Shown: positions 1 to 9,318, numbered from the stretch's first letter. The stretch is DNA of 64,000 bases from CAZEHJ01 sp964512485 (GCA_964512485.1 CAZEHJ010000008.1:1-64000), one strand, 5' to 3'. Notes: generated from the letters alone by a model not told the origin. Numbers and translations: made by a program.

Positions 1-53
1 GAAGCCGTTTTCACGACCTCCTGTGCCTTTATCGTAAATTTCTGAAGATTCAT
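1..53 (-). CDS. clpB: ATP-dependent chaperone ClpB, N-terminal fragment
   Basis: The left edge of the window holds the first 17 codons of a minus-strand gene that continues outside. They read MNLQKFTIKAQEVVKTA, which matches the conserved start of the ClpB disaggregase N-domain (typically M-N-x-x-K-F-T-I-K-A/S-Q-E). A purine-rich stretch, GAGGGAGAC, directly precedes the ATG and serves as the ribosome binding site. ClpB works with DnaK to resolubilise aggregated proteins in the cytoplasm (family knowledge). The call rests on 17 residues only; no other common family with this start comes to mind. No CIRCE element was found in the 142-bp divergent region up to the MFS gene. Confidence 0.75.
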   Translation of the reverse strand, partial: MNLQKFTIKAQEVVKTA

Positions 54-195
54 GTCTCCCTCGACCACTAATTCGCCTTCCTGATCGTACAATTGTCCGA
101 CGATTTGTCAGGGCAATGTCCGAATATGAGCTGTAACAGTCTATGCGAAAAGCATACCAACCACTCAATCATGTCAGGATGACAGCATAAAGACG

Positions 196-1416
196 ATGGA
201 TATACGGTTGGGATTGAAGGAAAACTGGAGGCAATTCAGCCTTCTCGTGCTCGTCAACGGGTTTGTCGGGGCGATGGTGGGCATGGAAAGGGTTGTCATT
301 CCTGTTCTTGCGGAATCCACCTTTGGCCTTGAGTCTTACGCCGCGGTTTTGTCATTCATCATCACGTTCGGCTCTGCCAAAGCTCTCTCAAATCTGCTTT
401 CCGGAAGGCTGGCAGACGGGTTGGGGCGAAAACGATTGCTCGTTCTTGGTTGGATCGTTGGGATACCAGTGCCTCTGATTTTGCTTTGGGCTCCCACATG
501 GGGATGGATCGTTTTCGCCAATGTGCTTCTGGGAATCAATCAGGGATTTTCATGGACCATGACGGTGGTCATGAAGATCGACATGGTAGGGGCGAGGCGT
601 CGCGGACTGGCATTGGGCATCAACGAATCGGCCGGCTATGGCGCGGTATCAATTGCTGCGCTCGTTTCCGGTCTCATGCTGGCTTCCGGCTCCGTCGATT
701 CAATTTTTATTGGTGGTACTGTCGTGGCGATTCTGGGACTCCTGGTAAGCGTCGTGTTGGTGAGAGATACCTCACAGCATGTGGCTCTTGAGCAAGCGCA
801 CCATGAACAGGCGGACGAACCGGGCCCTTCATTCAACGAGGTTTTCAGAGAAACATCCTGGTCCAATCGAAATATGTTTGCGGCCTCTCAGGCGGGACTC
901 GTCAACAATCTGAATGATGGCCTGGCGTGGGGGATCTTACCTTTGTTTTTCCTGTCCGTGGGCCTCTCTCTTGAGAGGACGAGCTGGTTGCTGGCCGTGT
1001 ATCCATTTGTATGGGGAGTGGGCCAATTGGGCACGGGTTGGCTGGCCGATCATATCGGGCGCAAGATTCCGATCGTGCTCGGGATGATGTTGCAAGGCTT
1101 CTCTCTGATTGGACTGGTCTTCGCGCCCTCGCCTGCCTGGTATTTTCCAGCCATGGTCGGACAGGGCCTCGGGACGGCACTCGTATATCCATCACTTTTG
1201 GCAGTGATATCGGACAATGCCGCGCCGGCCTGGAGATCTACCTCGCTCGGTGTCTATCGACTGTGGCGGGATGGCGGATACGTTGTCGGGGCCGTGATTG
1301 CAGGCCTCCTGGCGGACTCCGTGGGCCTCAATGGGTCGATTGCCGCCATCGGTGCGCTCACGATCGTTTCAGGATTCGTTTCGCTGGCGGGGCTTGAAGC
1401 CGATCGCAATCAATGA
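196..1416 (+). CDS. MFS transporter
   Basis: A 406-residue inner-membrane protein with about twelve hydrophobic segments, the usual size of a major facilitator transporter. Two copies of the MFS signature between helices 2-3 and 8-9 are visible: GRLADGLGRKRL near residue 70 and GWLADHIGRKIP near residue 280, which mark the two six-helix halves. A hydrophilic loop rich in Glu and His (around residues 195-215) joins the halves. The substrate cannot be told from sequence; drug efflux or small-metabolite export are possible. The gene is divergent from clpB, and its stop overlaps the convergent DUF2231 gene by 7 bp. Confidence 0.85.
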   Translation: MDIRLGLKENWRQFSLLVLVNGFVGAMVGMERVVIPVLAESTFGLESYAAVLSFIITFGSAKALSNLLSGRLADGLGRKRLLVLGWIVGIPVPLILLWAPTWGWIVFANVLLGINQGFSWTMTVVMKIDMVGARRRGLALGINESAGYGAVSIAALVSGLMLASGSVDSIFIGGTVVAILGLLVSVVLVRDTSQHVALEQAHHEQADEPGPSFNEVFRETSWSNRNMFAASQAGLVNNLNDGLAWGILPLFFLSVGLSLERTSWLLAVYPFVWGVGQLGTGWLADHIGRKIPIVLGMMLQGFSLIGLVFAPSPAWYFPAMVGQGLGTALVYPSLLAVISDNAAPAWRSTSLGVYRLWRDGGYVVGAVIAGLLADSVGLNGSIAAIGALTIVSGFVSLAGLEADRNQ

Positions 1417-2579
1417 TCGTGCTCTTCTTCCTCTGTCTCTCCTGCGCCTTCACCATCGCCGTCCTCCATTTCGGAATGATCTTCAGCGGCTTCCTCGCTC
1501 GCTGCGGCATCAACTGCTACTTCTCCCACACCCTCACCTCGCAGTGAGACGGTTTGTACGAAATCGAGCAAAACGGTGCCCGTACCATTCAGCCTGATTC
1601 CAACGGGCCCGACACCTGGATCATCTCCATGGCCGTGAGCAACGAGCTGTTGATCTGAGTATGCCCTGAAATGAGTCTGATCTGCGACGGCGCGATATGA
1701 ATGCCATCCGGATGGCGAGTAGTCTTCATCGGCCATCAAAAATATGTCACCATTTTCACTCCGGCCCTGACGCATCGATGTATTTGACACTGACGTGAAA
1801 TGGTAGTTGTTCTCATCCACCACGTGGTGCACGAACATCACAGTCCCCTCGAAATCGTCCAGGTTCAGAGCCGCATCGATCTGCACCGTAACCATGTCGT
1901 AGTCAAATGTGAACATGGCGGGTTGACCATCTGACGTAATGCCCAGGACATCACCGCGCTCGGCACCATCGCGCATTGACATCTCCAGACTTCCCGTCGC
2001 TCCGTAGGTCGACATGGAGGACATCCAGGCTGAAGCACGGGTTGGTTTGAAGGTCCAGCCGCCGTTCTCATTCCGTACGGGAGCTGAGTCGGCAGAAGTC
2101 ATGGCAGGAAGCTGAACTTCCTCTTGCGGCACCGCCTTAACTCCGACTCCGTATTCGTAAACCAACTGTCCACCGTGATCTGCGGTCACCCAGACCAGGA
2201 CGGCGCCACCAAGACCGACGACATAGCTTGCGGTCCGGATGATGCCCTTGGCGTCCAGTTTCATGTAATACAGTAGGCCACGGACAATTCCATAGACACA
2301 GAAGAAGTAGAGGACGTAATGCCCCAGGTCAGAATGCTCGGTCAACAACGCGTTCGCTTCGGTTGGCAAAAAGACTGAATCGGCGGCTGCCTCCCCGGTG
2401 AAATAAGCCACGATAACGGCCACCATTCCTCCGACATAGAGACCCATGGCTGCCCTTCGCCAAACTTCCTGATTCTTTAAAACCATTCCCACGCTATCAA
2501 TAAGTGCCGCTGAAAAAAGCAGCGCAATCGGGAAGTGAATGATCAGCGGATGAAGATTCGGGGCCCAGTCAGGTAACAT
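1410..2579 (-). CDS. DUF2231 membrane protein with C-terminal LamG/DUF1080-like domain
   Basis: A 389-residue protein. The first 165 residues contain four hydrophobic helices and the HPLIIHFPIALL pattern typical of DUF2231 membrane proteins. Residues about 185-350 form a beta-rich domain (FTFDYDMVTVQIDAAL, ENNYHFTSVSNTS, WHSYRAVADQTHFRAYSD) resembling the laminin-G-like fold of 3-keto-disaccharide hydrolase/DUF1080 proteins, probably facing the periplasm. The last 35 residues are very acidic and end in His (EEEEHDH). DUF2231 has no established biochemical role; it is often fused or adjacent to heme or electron-transfer proteins in Bacteroidota. The fusion to a glycan-binding-like domain is the odd feature. 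Its 3' end overlaps the MFS gene by 7 bp, tail to tail. Confidence 0.7.
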   Translation of the reverse strand: MLPDWAPNLHPLIIHFPIALLFSAALIDSVGMVLKNQEVWRRAAMGLYVGGMVAVIVAYFTGEAAADSVFLPTEANALLTEHSDLGHYVLYFFCVYGIVRGLLYYMKLDAKGIIRTASYVVGLGGAVLVWVTADHGGQLVYEYGVGVKAVPQEEVQLPAMTSADSAPVRNENGGWTFKPTRASAWMSSMSTYGATGSLEMSMRDGAERGDVLGITSDGQPAMFTFDYDMVTVQIDAALNLDDFEGTVMFVHHVVDENNYHFTSVSNTSMRQGRSENGDIFLMADEDYSPSGWHSYRAVADQTHFRAYSDQQLVAHGHGDDPGVGPVGIRLNGTGTVLLDFVQTVSLRGEGVGEVAVDAAASEEAAEDHSEMEDGDGEGAGETEEEEHDH

Positions 2580-2697
2580 GGAATTTCAGAAAGTGTACGA
2601 GTCGATTGGTAACAAGCGCGCAATTTACGTCAAATAGCGCACAGGATTGTCTACATTTTGATGACAAGCATTACGCACCGTTGGGAACCGGGTTACG

Positions 2698-3042
2698 ATG
2701 AACGCATTTGCGCCGACCTCTCTTCCCGGCAACCCGGAATATCATCAGTTTATGTCTCCAAAGCGCATTCCAGACTCTGAATCCACCGAGTGGTGGGATA
2801 ACTTCAAGCAGCTTCTCGAAAACAACTACGAGTGGCCTGGAGAGTATCTCTTCAAATTCATTGTGCCAAAAGAGAGCGTAGAAGAATTAAAAGCGGTGTT
2901 CGAAGGCCAGGAGATTGACGTCAAGGCGTCCTCGAAGGGGAAATACCACAGCGTTACGTCACGCATCCTGTGCCAGACATCCGATGAGGTTATCAGCTAC
3001 TACAAGAATGCTGGTACCATCGATGGCGTCATTTCACTCTGA
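2698..3042 (+). CDS. DUF493 (YbeD-like) family protein
   Basis: A 114-residue cytoplasmic protein. From about residue 30 it follows the DUF493 pattern: a beta strand with YLFKFIVPKES, a helix, then KASSKGKYHSVTSRILCQTSDEVISYY, the ferredoxin-like fold of E. coli YbeD. Function is unknown in this family; E. coli YbeD lies beside lipoate genes, which is not the case here. The first 25 residues look poorly conserved, so an internal ATG (codon 19, MSPKRIPD) is an alternative start. Confidence 0.7.
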   Translation: MNAFAPTSLPGNPEYHQFMSPKRIPDSESTEWWDNFKQLLENNYEWPGEYLFKFIVPKESVEELKAVFEGQEIDVKASSKGKYHSVTSRILCQTSDEVISYYKNAGTIDGVISL

Positions 3043-3076
3043 TCTTGATTGCCATCCCTGTTGGCCAGCCCGGGTG

Positions 3077-4315
3077 TCAGGCGTCGAGGTGGTTCAACAG
3101 CTCGTCTATTTCTGCGTGAGTATTGTATTGGCCCAATCCAATCCTGAGCATTCCACCTGAATCTGTGAGACCCAGGCGCTCCACCACGTCAATGGCGTAG
3201 TAGTGGCCTGGCCACACGAAAATGTTGTCCCCTCCAATTGTGGTCGCAAGGTCTCTGGGATTGACCCCGTCTTTGGTGATCGCAATCGTCGGAACGCGGT
3301 CTTTCAGATCGTCCTTATCCGTGAGGCCATGAATGGTTATCGAATTGATGGCCGAGAGTCCCTGAATCAAGTGTCGTGAGAGTTCCAGCTCGTATTTCGC
3401 CACGATTTCGAAGCCAGATGTCAATCGCTCTCTTCGTGTCGCTCCTCCGCGACCCATCTCGGTGCCGATCCACTCAAAGTGCTCGATGGCTCCCAGCGTG
3501 CCGGCCATTCCTTCATGGGACTGTGTACCTGTTTCAAAGCAGCCCGGGAGGTTATTCGTAGCCGGTCTGACTTTGTAAGGAACGAGACTCTCGAGCAGAT
3601 GTCGCCGACCCCATATCATGCCTTGATGTGGGCCATAGAATTTGTAGGCGGAGCACGTAAGGAAGTCGCAATCCAGCACTTTTACATCCGTAAGGAAATG
3701 TGGTGAGTATTGTACTGAATCCACAAATACGAGAGCCCCAACGTCATGGGCTGCACGCGTTATCATCGCGACGTCATTGACTGTTCCAAGTGCGTTCGAA
3801 GCGTAGTTCAAGGCTACAATCTTCGTGTTGGCATTGATAGCCTGATCGATGGAGTCCGGGTCATACCGATAGGTTTGTGGATCGAAGTCAATCCATCGAA
3901 CTCGACATCCAACGTCCCGGGCGACGAGCCGCCACGGACTGATGTTCGCGTCGTGGTCCATTCTTGTGACGACAATTTCATCCTCGGCTGTCAGCGTGTT
4001 TGCGATCGAGCGGGACAGGTGAAAGGTCAACGTTGTCATGTTCTGACCGAACAGTATTTCTCCCGGATCCGAGGCACCGACGAAATCTGCGAGCGCTTCG
4101 TGGGTGACGTCGATCAGTGCGTCTGTCATTCTGGAGGTCACGAACGGCCCATGCACATTTGTATTGGCATGAATGAGGTAGTCATTCATTCTGTCGAGCG
4201 ACTTCTGTGCAATCTGGGTGCCTCCAGGGTTGTCCAGATATATCCTTCTTTTTCCATCATCCGCTATTTCGAGTGAAGGGAATTCTTCGCGGATGGCCTG
4301 TACGTCGTACGACAT
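3077..4315 (-). CDS. Cysteine desulfurase-like aminotransferase class V
   Basis: A PLP-dependent fold-type I enzyme of 412 residues. The start is placed at the ATG giving MSYDVQAIREEFPSLE because family members begin with a similar x-x-I-R-x-x-F-P-x-L; an ATG 22 codons upstream is possible. Visible landmarks are GGTQIAQKSLDRM near the N-terminus, the phosphate-binding region, and the PLP lysine in TCSAYKFYGPHQGMIWG. It belongs to the cysteine-desulfurase-like subfamily (TIGR01976 type), whose members often lack a clear catalytic Cys loop, so sulfur mobilisation is not certain. It is divergent from the secreted amidohydrolase, and no Isc/Suf genes adjoin it. Confidence 0.8.
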   Translation of the reverse strand: MSYDVQAIREEFPSLEIADDGKRRIYLDNPGGTQIAQKSLDRMNDYLIHANTNVHGPFVTSRMTDALIDVTHEALADFVGASDPGEILFGQNMTTLTFHLSRSIANTLTAEDEIVVTRMDHDANISPWRLVARDVGCRVRWIDFDPQTYRYDPDSIDQAINANTKIVALNYASNALGTVNDVAMITRAAHDVGALVFVDSVQYSPHFLTDVKVLDCDFLTCSAYKFYGPHQGMIWGRRHLLESLVPYKVRPATNNLPGCFETGTQSHEGMAGTLGAIEHFEWIGTEMGRGGATRRERLTSGFEIVAKYELELSRHLIQGLSAINSITIHGLTDKDDLKDRVPTIAITKDGVNPRDLATTIGGDNIFVWPGHYYAIDVVERLGLTDSGGMLRIGLGQYNTHAEIDELLNHLDA

Positions 4316-4491
4316 GTTCGTGAGATTGGTTATCGATGGCCCGAATCTACACAATGCCATGCTTGAATGATGGTCGGCCAACGATTATTCTCGCTTCTGA
4401 TTCGGAGCGTCTTCGCACATGCTTAAAAACATTGGTGCAGAGGCCGAATCTGTCCTACACCGTATCCGAAATGATCGTATTGAGGCCTTTC

Positions 4492-5754
4492 ATGTCCCGT
4501 CTATTTATTGCTCTCGTTCTGATGATTTTTACCGGTTCAGTTTCGGCACAGTCCGTAGTACTCGAACCGGATCGTGTGTTCGACGGCGAATCCGTTCACA
4601 GCAATTGGATTGTCGTTGTCGAGGGAGACCGGATCGTGAATGCTGGCCCGCAATCATCGACTGAAGTCGCAGCGGATGCACGCCGGATTTCGCTGCCGGG
4701 CATGACGCTCTCACCCGGATTCATCGAAGGTCACTCGCATGTATTGCTGCATCCATATGATGAGACTTCCTGGAATGATCAGGTTTTAAAAGAATCTCGT
4801 GCCGAACGCTCGATCAGGGCTGGAAAACATGTAGAAGCAACTCTTCAGGCTGGTTTCACAACAATCAGAGACCTGGGAAGTGAAGGTGCCCAATACGCCG
4901 ATGTTGGTGTGAAAGCGGCGATTCGCAAGGGAGTGATTCAGGGTCCGAGAATGCTTGTTGCCGGGCCCGCCATTGTGGCTACAGGCAGCTACGGTCCAAA
5001 AGGATTTCATCCGGAAGTGGGACAACCCCTCGGGGCTCAACCGGCTGACGGTGTGGATGACCTGATCCGTGTGACCAGAGAGCAGATCGGATACGGAGCG
5101 GATTTCATCAAGGTCTATGCAGATTATCGGTGGGGGCCCAACGGTGAGGCTATGCCCAGCTTTTCAATTGCGGAGTTGACACTGATTCGCGAAACGGCCG
5201 AAAGCAGCGGTAGGCCTCTCGTGTCGCACGCGGGTACTGCCGAAGGAATGCGCCGGGCGATCATGGCTGGTGTCGAGACGATTGAACACGGAGACGGAGG
5301 GACAAGAGAGATATTTGCCCTCATGGCCGATCGTGGCGTGGTGTGGTATCCAACTCTGGCCGCTGTGGAAGCCATATCAAGCTATCAGGGGTGGAAAAAG
5401 GGCGTCGATCCTGATCCATCCCGAATCGTGAACAAAAAGCGGATCTTCAGGATTGCGATGGAAGAAGGGGTAAGCATTGGAATGGGAGGAGATGTGGGCG
5501 TGTTCGACCACGGCGACAACGCGTGGGAGCTCGAGCTTCTTGTCGAATACGGCATGACGGCTCTCGAAGCGATGCGATCAGTCACCTCCCTTAACGCAAG
5601 GACGTTTCACATCGAAGACAGAGGTCGGATAAGCGAAGGACTTCTGGCAGATCTGGTTGCAGTGCGTGGGGATCCAACTGAAGATATCATGGCCAGCTAC
5701 GACGTGGCGTTCGTCATGAAAGGGGGCGACATCGTACGACTCGATTCTGAGTAA
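4492..5754 (+). CDS. Secreted amidohydrolase family protein (imidazolonepropionase-like)
   Basis: The chosen ATG yields MSRLFIALVLMIFTGSVSAQ, a clean signal peptide; upstream in-frame ATGs would bury it. The mature protein is about 400 residues with the metal-dependent amidohydrolase barrel: EGHSHV (first metal pair), FIKVYAD (position of the bridging lysine), VSHAGT, IEHGDGG and the late Asp in GGDVGVFD. This set resembles secreted prolidase-like or imidazolonepropionase-like amidohydrolases that hydrolyse peptides or cyclic amides in the periplasm. The exact substrate cannot be read from sequence. It is a single gene, followed at 5762-5781 by an 8-bp GC-rich hairpin. Confidence 0.8.
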   Translation: MSRLFIALVLMIFTGSVSAQSVVLEPDRVFDGESVHSNWIVVVEGDRIVNAGPQSSTEVAADARRISLPGMTLSPGFIEGHSHVLLHPYDETSWNDQVLKESRAERSIRAGKHVEATLQAGFTTIRDLGSEGAQYADVGVKAAIRKGVIQGPRMLVAGPAIVATGSYGPKGFHPEVGQPLGAQPADGVDDLIRVTREQIGYGADFIKVYADYRWGPNGEAMPSFSIAELTLIRETAESSGRPLVSHAGTAEGMRRAIMAGVETIEHGDGGTREIFALMADRGVVWYPTLAAVEAISSYQGWKKGVDPDPSRIVNKKRIFRIAMEEGVSIGMGGDVGVFDHGDNAWELELLVEYGMTALEAMRSVTSLNARTFHIEDRGRISEGLLADLVAVRGDPTEDIMASYDVAFVMKGGDIVRLDSE

Positions 5755-5761
5755 TAGTTCA

Positions 5762-5781
5762 CGCCCCGTTCCTACGGGGCG
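5762..5781 (+). terminator. GC-rich hairpin after the amidohydrolase gene
   Basis: CGCCCCGT pairs with ACGGGGCG around a TCCT loop, 7 bp past the stop codon. There is no run of T after it, so it may act as an RNA-stabilising or weak termination hairpin. Confidence 0.4.
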
Positions 5782-5813
5782 CGGTGCCGCTGAGGATTCA
5801 TCTGGCGACAGGC

Positions 5814-6044
5814 TCAGATTTCCTTGAAGATTTTGATATCGAGCCAGGACACTGCTGATCCGGGACTGGTCTCAAGCTCTGACGTGGACATCTCGACCTT
5901 CAGTTTTTGTCGCTGGGCCTGAACAAGGAGTTGATTGAGTTCGTCCGCCTTGTGCTTGAGCTCTTTGGACAGAAGAAAGTCCTTGTCTCGCAGCAATTGG
6001 TCGACAATGACATCAATCTGTTCTTCTGATCGTTTCGGTTCCAC
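5814..6044 (-). CDS. Small hypothetical protein
   Basis: A 76-residue ORF starting with GTG (GTG GAA CCG AAA). The protein is charged and predicted mainly helical (EEQIDVIVDQLLRDKDFLL, then ADELNQLLVQAQRQKLKVEM), without a signal peptide or membrane segment. It lies alone between the amidohydrolase (plus) and the TonB-family gene (minus). No domain is recognised and no strong ribosome binding site precedes it. The balanced amphipathic composition favours a real gene over chance, but only moderately. Confidence 0.45.
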   Translation of the reverse strand: MEPKRSEEQIDVIVDQLLRDKDFLLSKELKHKADELNQLLVQAQRQKLKVEMSTSELETSPGSAVSWLDIKIFKEI

Positions 6045-6421
6045 GATTATCGATGTACGTGAGGTTCGAAGTACGTTTAATCAGCCTGCCAGTCTTCGTT
6101 CAGCGAGTCAGTTTTAAGGCACAACTGCTGAATTCGGGCGACAAACGATGCTTTCGCGGCGTTTCGGCTGTTTTCTGGAGTGTTTGTCTGTGAGGCGTAC
6201 TCTAATATAACGTCCAAAAACACGGATTTTGCGGCTTCAGGAATCGTTCAGAGGCAATATCAGATCCCTCTGCAGCCGTCCATTCAAAGGCGGGCCGAAG
6301 GGTATCTGAGGATTCTACCATTTTCACGCTTTGACAAAAGAAAAAGGGGCGACGCGCATTCGCGCGTCGCCCCTTTCAAAGCTCAAGTTAAATTTACTGC
6401 ACCCGGTGCAGTTCGCTTGAT
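6045..6421. other. Intergenic region of 377 bp
   Basis: Between the small GTG-started gene and the TonB-family gene. It contains the strong terminator at 6343-6376 and otherwise no ORF with coding character, no RNA gene signature and no obvious operator. Confidence 0.5.
6343..6376 (-). terminator. Rho-independent terminator of the TonB-family gene
   Basis: A perfect 15-bp stem (AAAGGGGCGACGCGC and its complement) with a 4-nt loop. On the minus strand it is followed by a T-rich run (TTCTTTTG). It lies 45 bp past the stop of the TonB-family gene and points in its direction. Confidence 0.85.
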
Positions 6422-7078
6422 CTAGCGAAGCTTGAACGTGATCGGCAGCGACATTTTTACTTTCACTGCTTTACCACGCTGCTTGCCTGGTTTGAATTTG
6501 GCTTCCAGGATGGCCCGGATCGCTTCTTCGTCACAACCGGCACCGATACCTCGGGTTACGATAGGATCATGCACATTTCCCTGTTCGTCGACCACGAACT
6601 GCAGGTAAACGCGTCCTTCAACGCCAGCTTTCTTTGCGATCTCGGGATAGCGGATTTTCTTCTGCAGACCCGGGAGGCCACCGATAAGTTCGGGTGACTG
6701 TTCCACGATAACGAAGATCTCAGGCTCTTCTTCCTCGTCTTCTGCCGGCGGCGGAGGAGGTGGAAGGTCTACCACATCATCGATATCCAGGGATACATCC
6801 AGATCGAGGTCGTCATCTTCCAGGATCTCGTCGTTCGGAACCTCAACAGGGACCGGTGGGCGAGGTGGTGGTGGCGGCTTCTCAATCTGCTGCGTTTGCT
6901 GGATGTCTTCCATCTGAACGACTTCCTGAGTCGACAGCTGGACTTCGAACGAATCATCCACTGACATGTCGAGGCGGAATGCCACGATCAGAACGCCGAG
7001 TGTCAGAACCATTCCGAGTTCGATATAAAGCGGATATTTCTTCTTCAGATTCGCTTTATCGGTCTTTTTAAGAGCCAT
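6422..7078 (-). CDS. TonB family energy transducer
   Basis: A 218-residue protein with the TonB layout: a short cytoplasmic N-terminus, one membrane helix (about residues 16-35), a proline-rich, acidic periplasmic linker (PPPPPRPPVPVEVP, later DLPPPPPPAEDEEEE), and a C-terminal TonB domain. The latter has the family's YPEIAKKAGVEGRVYLQFVV and ends KMSLPITFKL. TonB couples the proton-motive force, through ExbB/ExbD, to outer-membrane receptors. No exbBD lies in the window. The N-terminal part, with MSVDDSFEVQLSTQEVVQME, follows a common Bacteroidota TonB variant. The gene has its own terminator. Confidence 0.9.
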   Translation of the reverse strand: MALKKTDKANLKKKYPLYIELGMVLTLGVLIVAFRLDMSVDDSFEVQLSTQEVVQMEDIQQTQQIEKPPPPPRPPVPVEVPNDEILEDDDLDLDVSLDIDDVVDLPPPPPPAEDEEEEPEIFVIVEQSPELIGGLPGLQKKIRYPEIAKKAGVEGRVYLQFVVDEQGNVHDPIVTRGIGAGCDEEAIRAILEAKFKPGKQRGKAVKVKMSLPITFKLR

Positions 7079-7311
7079 AATCTTGCTTTTCTAGAATCCC
7101 TGTGGGGGGTGAAAGGTCGAAACCACAATTATACGTCAATACGCTCAAAAACGATAGTGAATAAAACAGCCCCTCCCTCTCAGAAACAATTCATCACCTG
7201 TCGTTAAAGAACATCTGCCTCAAAGACAGTGCTTCAACAGCAAAGTTGCCCCTCCGTTGAAATTTTCTTCGCAATTGAATCGACCGCGTTTTCAACGGCG
7301 AACCCCCGGGT

Positions 7312-7683
7312 TTATCCATTGAGCCGATGGAATCTTTGCCGGAGACCAATCCAAATCAGAAACGCCAGGATCGCGCCAACCGAGTCGGCAGCGGCATCGA
7401 CCATGTCAGCGGTACGTCCGATGGGCATCAGCTCCTGATAAAATTCGGATCCAACCGAGAGCGCCAGAATGCATACCAGGATCACCACTCCACGTAGCAT
7501 TTTCGCTTCCGATTTTGCCGTCAGCCACAAAACGCCGAGGACGAAAAAGAGCCCGGCATGAATCAACTTGTCGTACTCCAAAACCTTGACCGAAGGAATA
7601 CTCCGACCCGGAATGGAGAGTGCGATCAGAATCATCAAGGTCCAGAGAAGAGCGATTCTGGTTGGATTGAGGTGTTTGGCCAT
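7312..7683 (-). CDS. VanZ-like family membrane protein
   Basis: A 123-residue protein with four hydrophobic segments. It carries the VanZ-like hallmarks: DKLIHAGLFFVLGVLW in the second helix, an acidic GSEFYQELMPIGRTADMVD loop and a final DSVGAILAFLIW helix. VanZ-like proteins are found in many envelopes; most have no known function, although the founding member gives low teicoplanin resistance. It follows the NAD(P)HX repair gene after 48 bp on the same strand and may be co-transcribed with it. Confidence 0.8.
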   Translation of the reverse strand: MAKHLNPTRIALLWTLMILIALSIPGRSIPSVKVLEYDKLIHAGLFFVLGVLWLTAKSEAKMLRGVVILVCILALSVGSEFYQELMPIGRTADMVDAAADSVGAILAFLIWIGLRQRFHRLNG

Positions 7684-7731
7684 GAAGCAGGAAAACAGTT
7701 ATTGAAAAAGGCCCAGCGGCCAATTATCCCA

Positions 7732-9318
7732 TCAAGAATATCGCAGAAGCGTACCAGGCAAGCTGTTCAGGATGTCTGAAGCCACGAGCGACTGCGAAGC
7801 GCCCTCTTGAACGGCATCATCCGCTGCGGTTCCTGCGATGTGTATGCCGCAGACCGCGGCGTCAAACGAAGTGAGGCCCTGTGCAAGAAGGCCAGTGACT
7901 ACCCCGGCGAGAACGTCTCCCGATCCCGCCGTTCCAACGGAGGGATTGCCAGTCCGATTCACCATAACTGATCCATCGGGTGCAGCCGTGATGGACGGTT
8001 GACCTTTGAGGAGAAGAACCACGTTCCACTCAGCCGCAAAACGCCTGGCTGCTTCAAGGCGATTAATGTCGGACGCAGACTCCGAGCCGGAAAGCCGGCG
8101 AAACTCACCCTCGTGAGGAGTAAATATCCAATTGCCCCGGGATCGTTCTGCTACCCATTGTTGATCGGAGCCGAGCGCATATAATCCGTCCGCATCGATG
8201 ACGACCGGCCCGTCGAATCGGGTCAGGAAATTCCGGACTACATCACGAATGCCATCTTCTCGGCCCATTCCGGGTCCGATCAGCATAGCCTTGGCTTTTT
8301 CCCAACGCGTTCCGAGATGCCCGACAAGTGTCTGGATTCCTGTATCGCCACCGGTCCACCCCTCGACCGGTATTTCGTCGAGTTTTTCAAGCAACAGGCT
8401 GCGAATTCCTTCCGGGCAGCAGCAGACGATATACCCACTTCCGGCGCGGGCGGCCCCTCGGGCAGCAAGTGCCGGGGCTCCGGGAAATGCTTCCGATCCT
8501 CCCACAACGAGCGCCGGCCCAGTACTGTATTTGTGATCGCTGCGTGTGCGCGGCCGCAATCGTTCACGGACGTAGTCATCATCCGACAAAAAGCCACATC
8601 CGGAAAGAGCAGCCTGAGATGCCAGCACTCCGGCAGGAATTCCGATGTCGACAACCTGGACGATCCCACTGACATCGGGGCCGCTGTTCACGAGAAGACC
8701 TGTCTTCGCTGCGCCCATTGTGGCGGTGACATCAGCCAGAACGGCGTTTCCCATGACCTCGCCCGAATCCGCATTCAGCCCGGACGCGATATCGACGGAG
8801 AGAACAGCAGCCTCAGAGTCATTTATGCTCGCGATGAGTGAGGCCAGAGGCTCCCGAACTTCGGACGAAAGCCCCGTGCCCAGAAGTGCATCCACGATCA
8901 GGTCCGCACTTTGCAGCCCACCGGCGCTCGAGGAGACGTCTTCAATGGTCAGGGCGCCCGCCAGATCGCTTTCGATCAAGGTGTTCAGGATCTCCAGGTT
9001 CTTTCTCGCATCTCCCGTATAAGCGTCCTTCGTGGTCGTCAGCAATACGGAAACACGAATCCCATCCTGGGCAAGATACCGGGCAACCACAAACCCGTCT
9101 CCTCCGTTGTTTCCTTTTCCGCACACCACAAGGACGCTTGGATCAGAGAGTTCGGATATCAGCTCATGGGCGATGAGAGCAGTTTCCCGCCCTGCCGATT
9201 CCATTAGCGTGAATCCCGGGATGCCGATATCCTCTATCGAGATCCGATCTGCCTCACGCATGGAGGCCGCGGTCAGTACGGGTGCGAGATCTTCAGTTCT
9301 GGAGAGCTGTTTGTTCAT
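7732..9318 (-). CDS. nnr: Bifunctional NAD(P)HX epimerase/dehydratase
   Basis: A 528-residue fusion of the two NAD(P)H-hydrate repair activities. The N-terminal YjeF_N half (roughly residues 15-230) has VVCGKGNNGGDGFVVARYL and VDALLGTG, and epimerises S/R NAD(P)HX. The C-terminal ribokinase-like half has GPGMGRE and VGTAGSGDVLAGVVTGLLA, the ADP/ATP-dependent dehydratase signature. Together they restore hydrated NAD(P)H to the usable form in the cytoplasm. The start ATG at 9318 is preferred because it gives MNKQLSRTEDLAPVLTAASM close to the conserved T-A-x-x-M-R-x-x-D; a longer reading frame would overlap the upstream gene. Confidence 0.9.
   Translation of the reverse strand: MNKQLSRTEDLAPVLTAASMREADRISIEDIGIPGFTLMESAGRETALIAHELISELSDPSVLVVCGKGNNGGDGFVVARYLAQDGIRVSVLLTTTKDAYTGDARKNLEILNTLIESDLAGALTIEDVSSSAGGLQSADLIVDALLGTGLSSEVREPLASLIASINDSEAAVLSVDIASGLNADSGEVMGNAVLADVTATMGAAKTGLLVNSGPDVSGIVQVVDIGIPAGVLASQAALSGCGFLSDDDYVRERLRPRTRSDHKYSTGPALVVGGSEAFPGAPALAARGAARAGSGYIVCCCPEGIRSLLLEKLDEIPVEGWTGGDTGIQTLVGHLGTRWEKAKAMLIGPGMGREDGIRDVVRNFLTRFDGPVVIDADGLYALGSDQQWVAERSRGNWIFTPHEGEFRRLSGSESASDINRLEAARRFAAEWNVVLLLKGQPSITAAPDGSVMVNRTGNPSVGTAGSGDVLAGVVTGLLAQGLTSFDAAVCGIHIAGTAADDAVQEGASQSLVASDILNSLPGTLLRYS

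Noticed and set aside
3746..4276. 176-codon frame opposite the cysteine-desulfurase-like gene
   Set aside because: Antisense shadow of a well-supported PLP enzyme.
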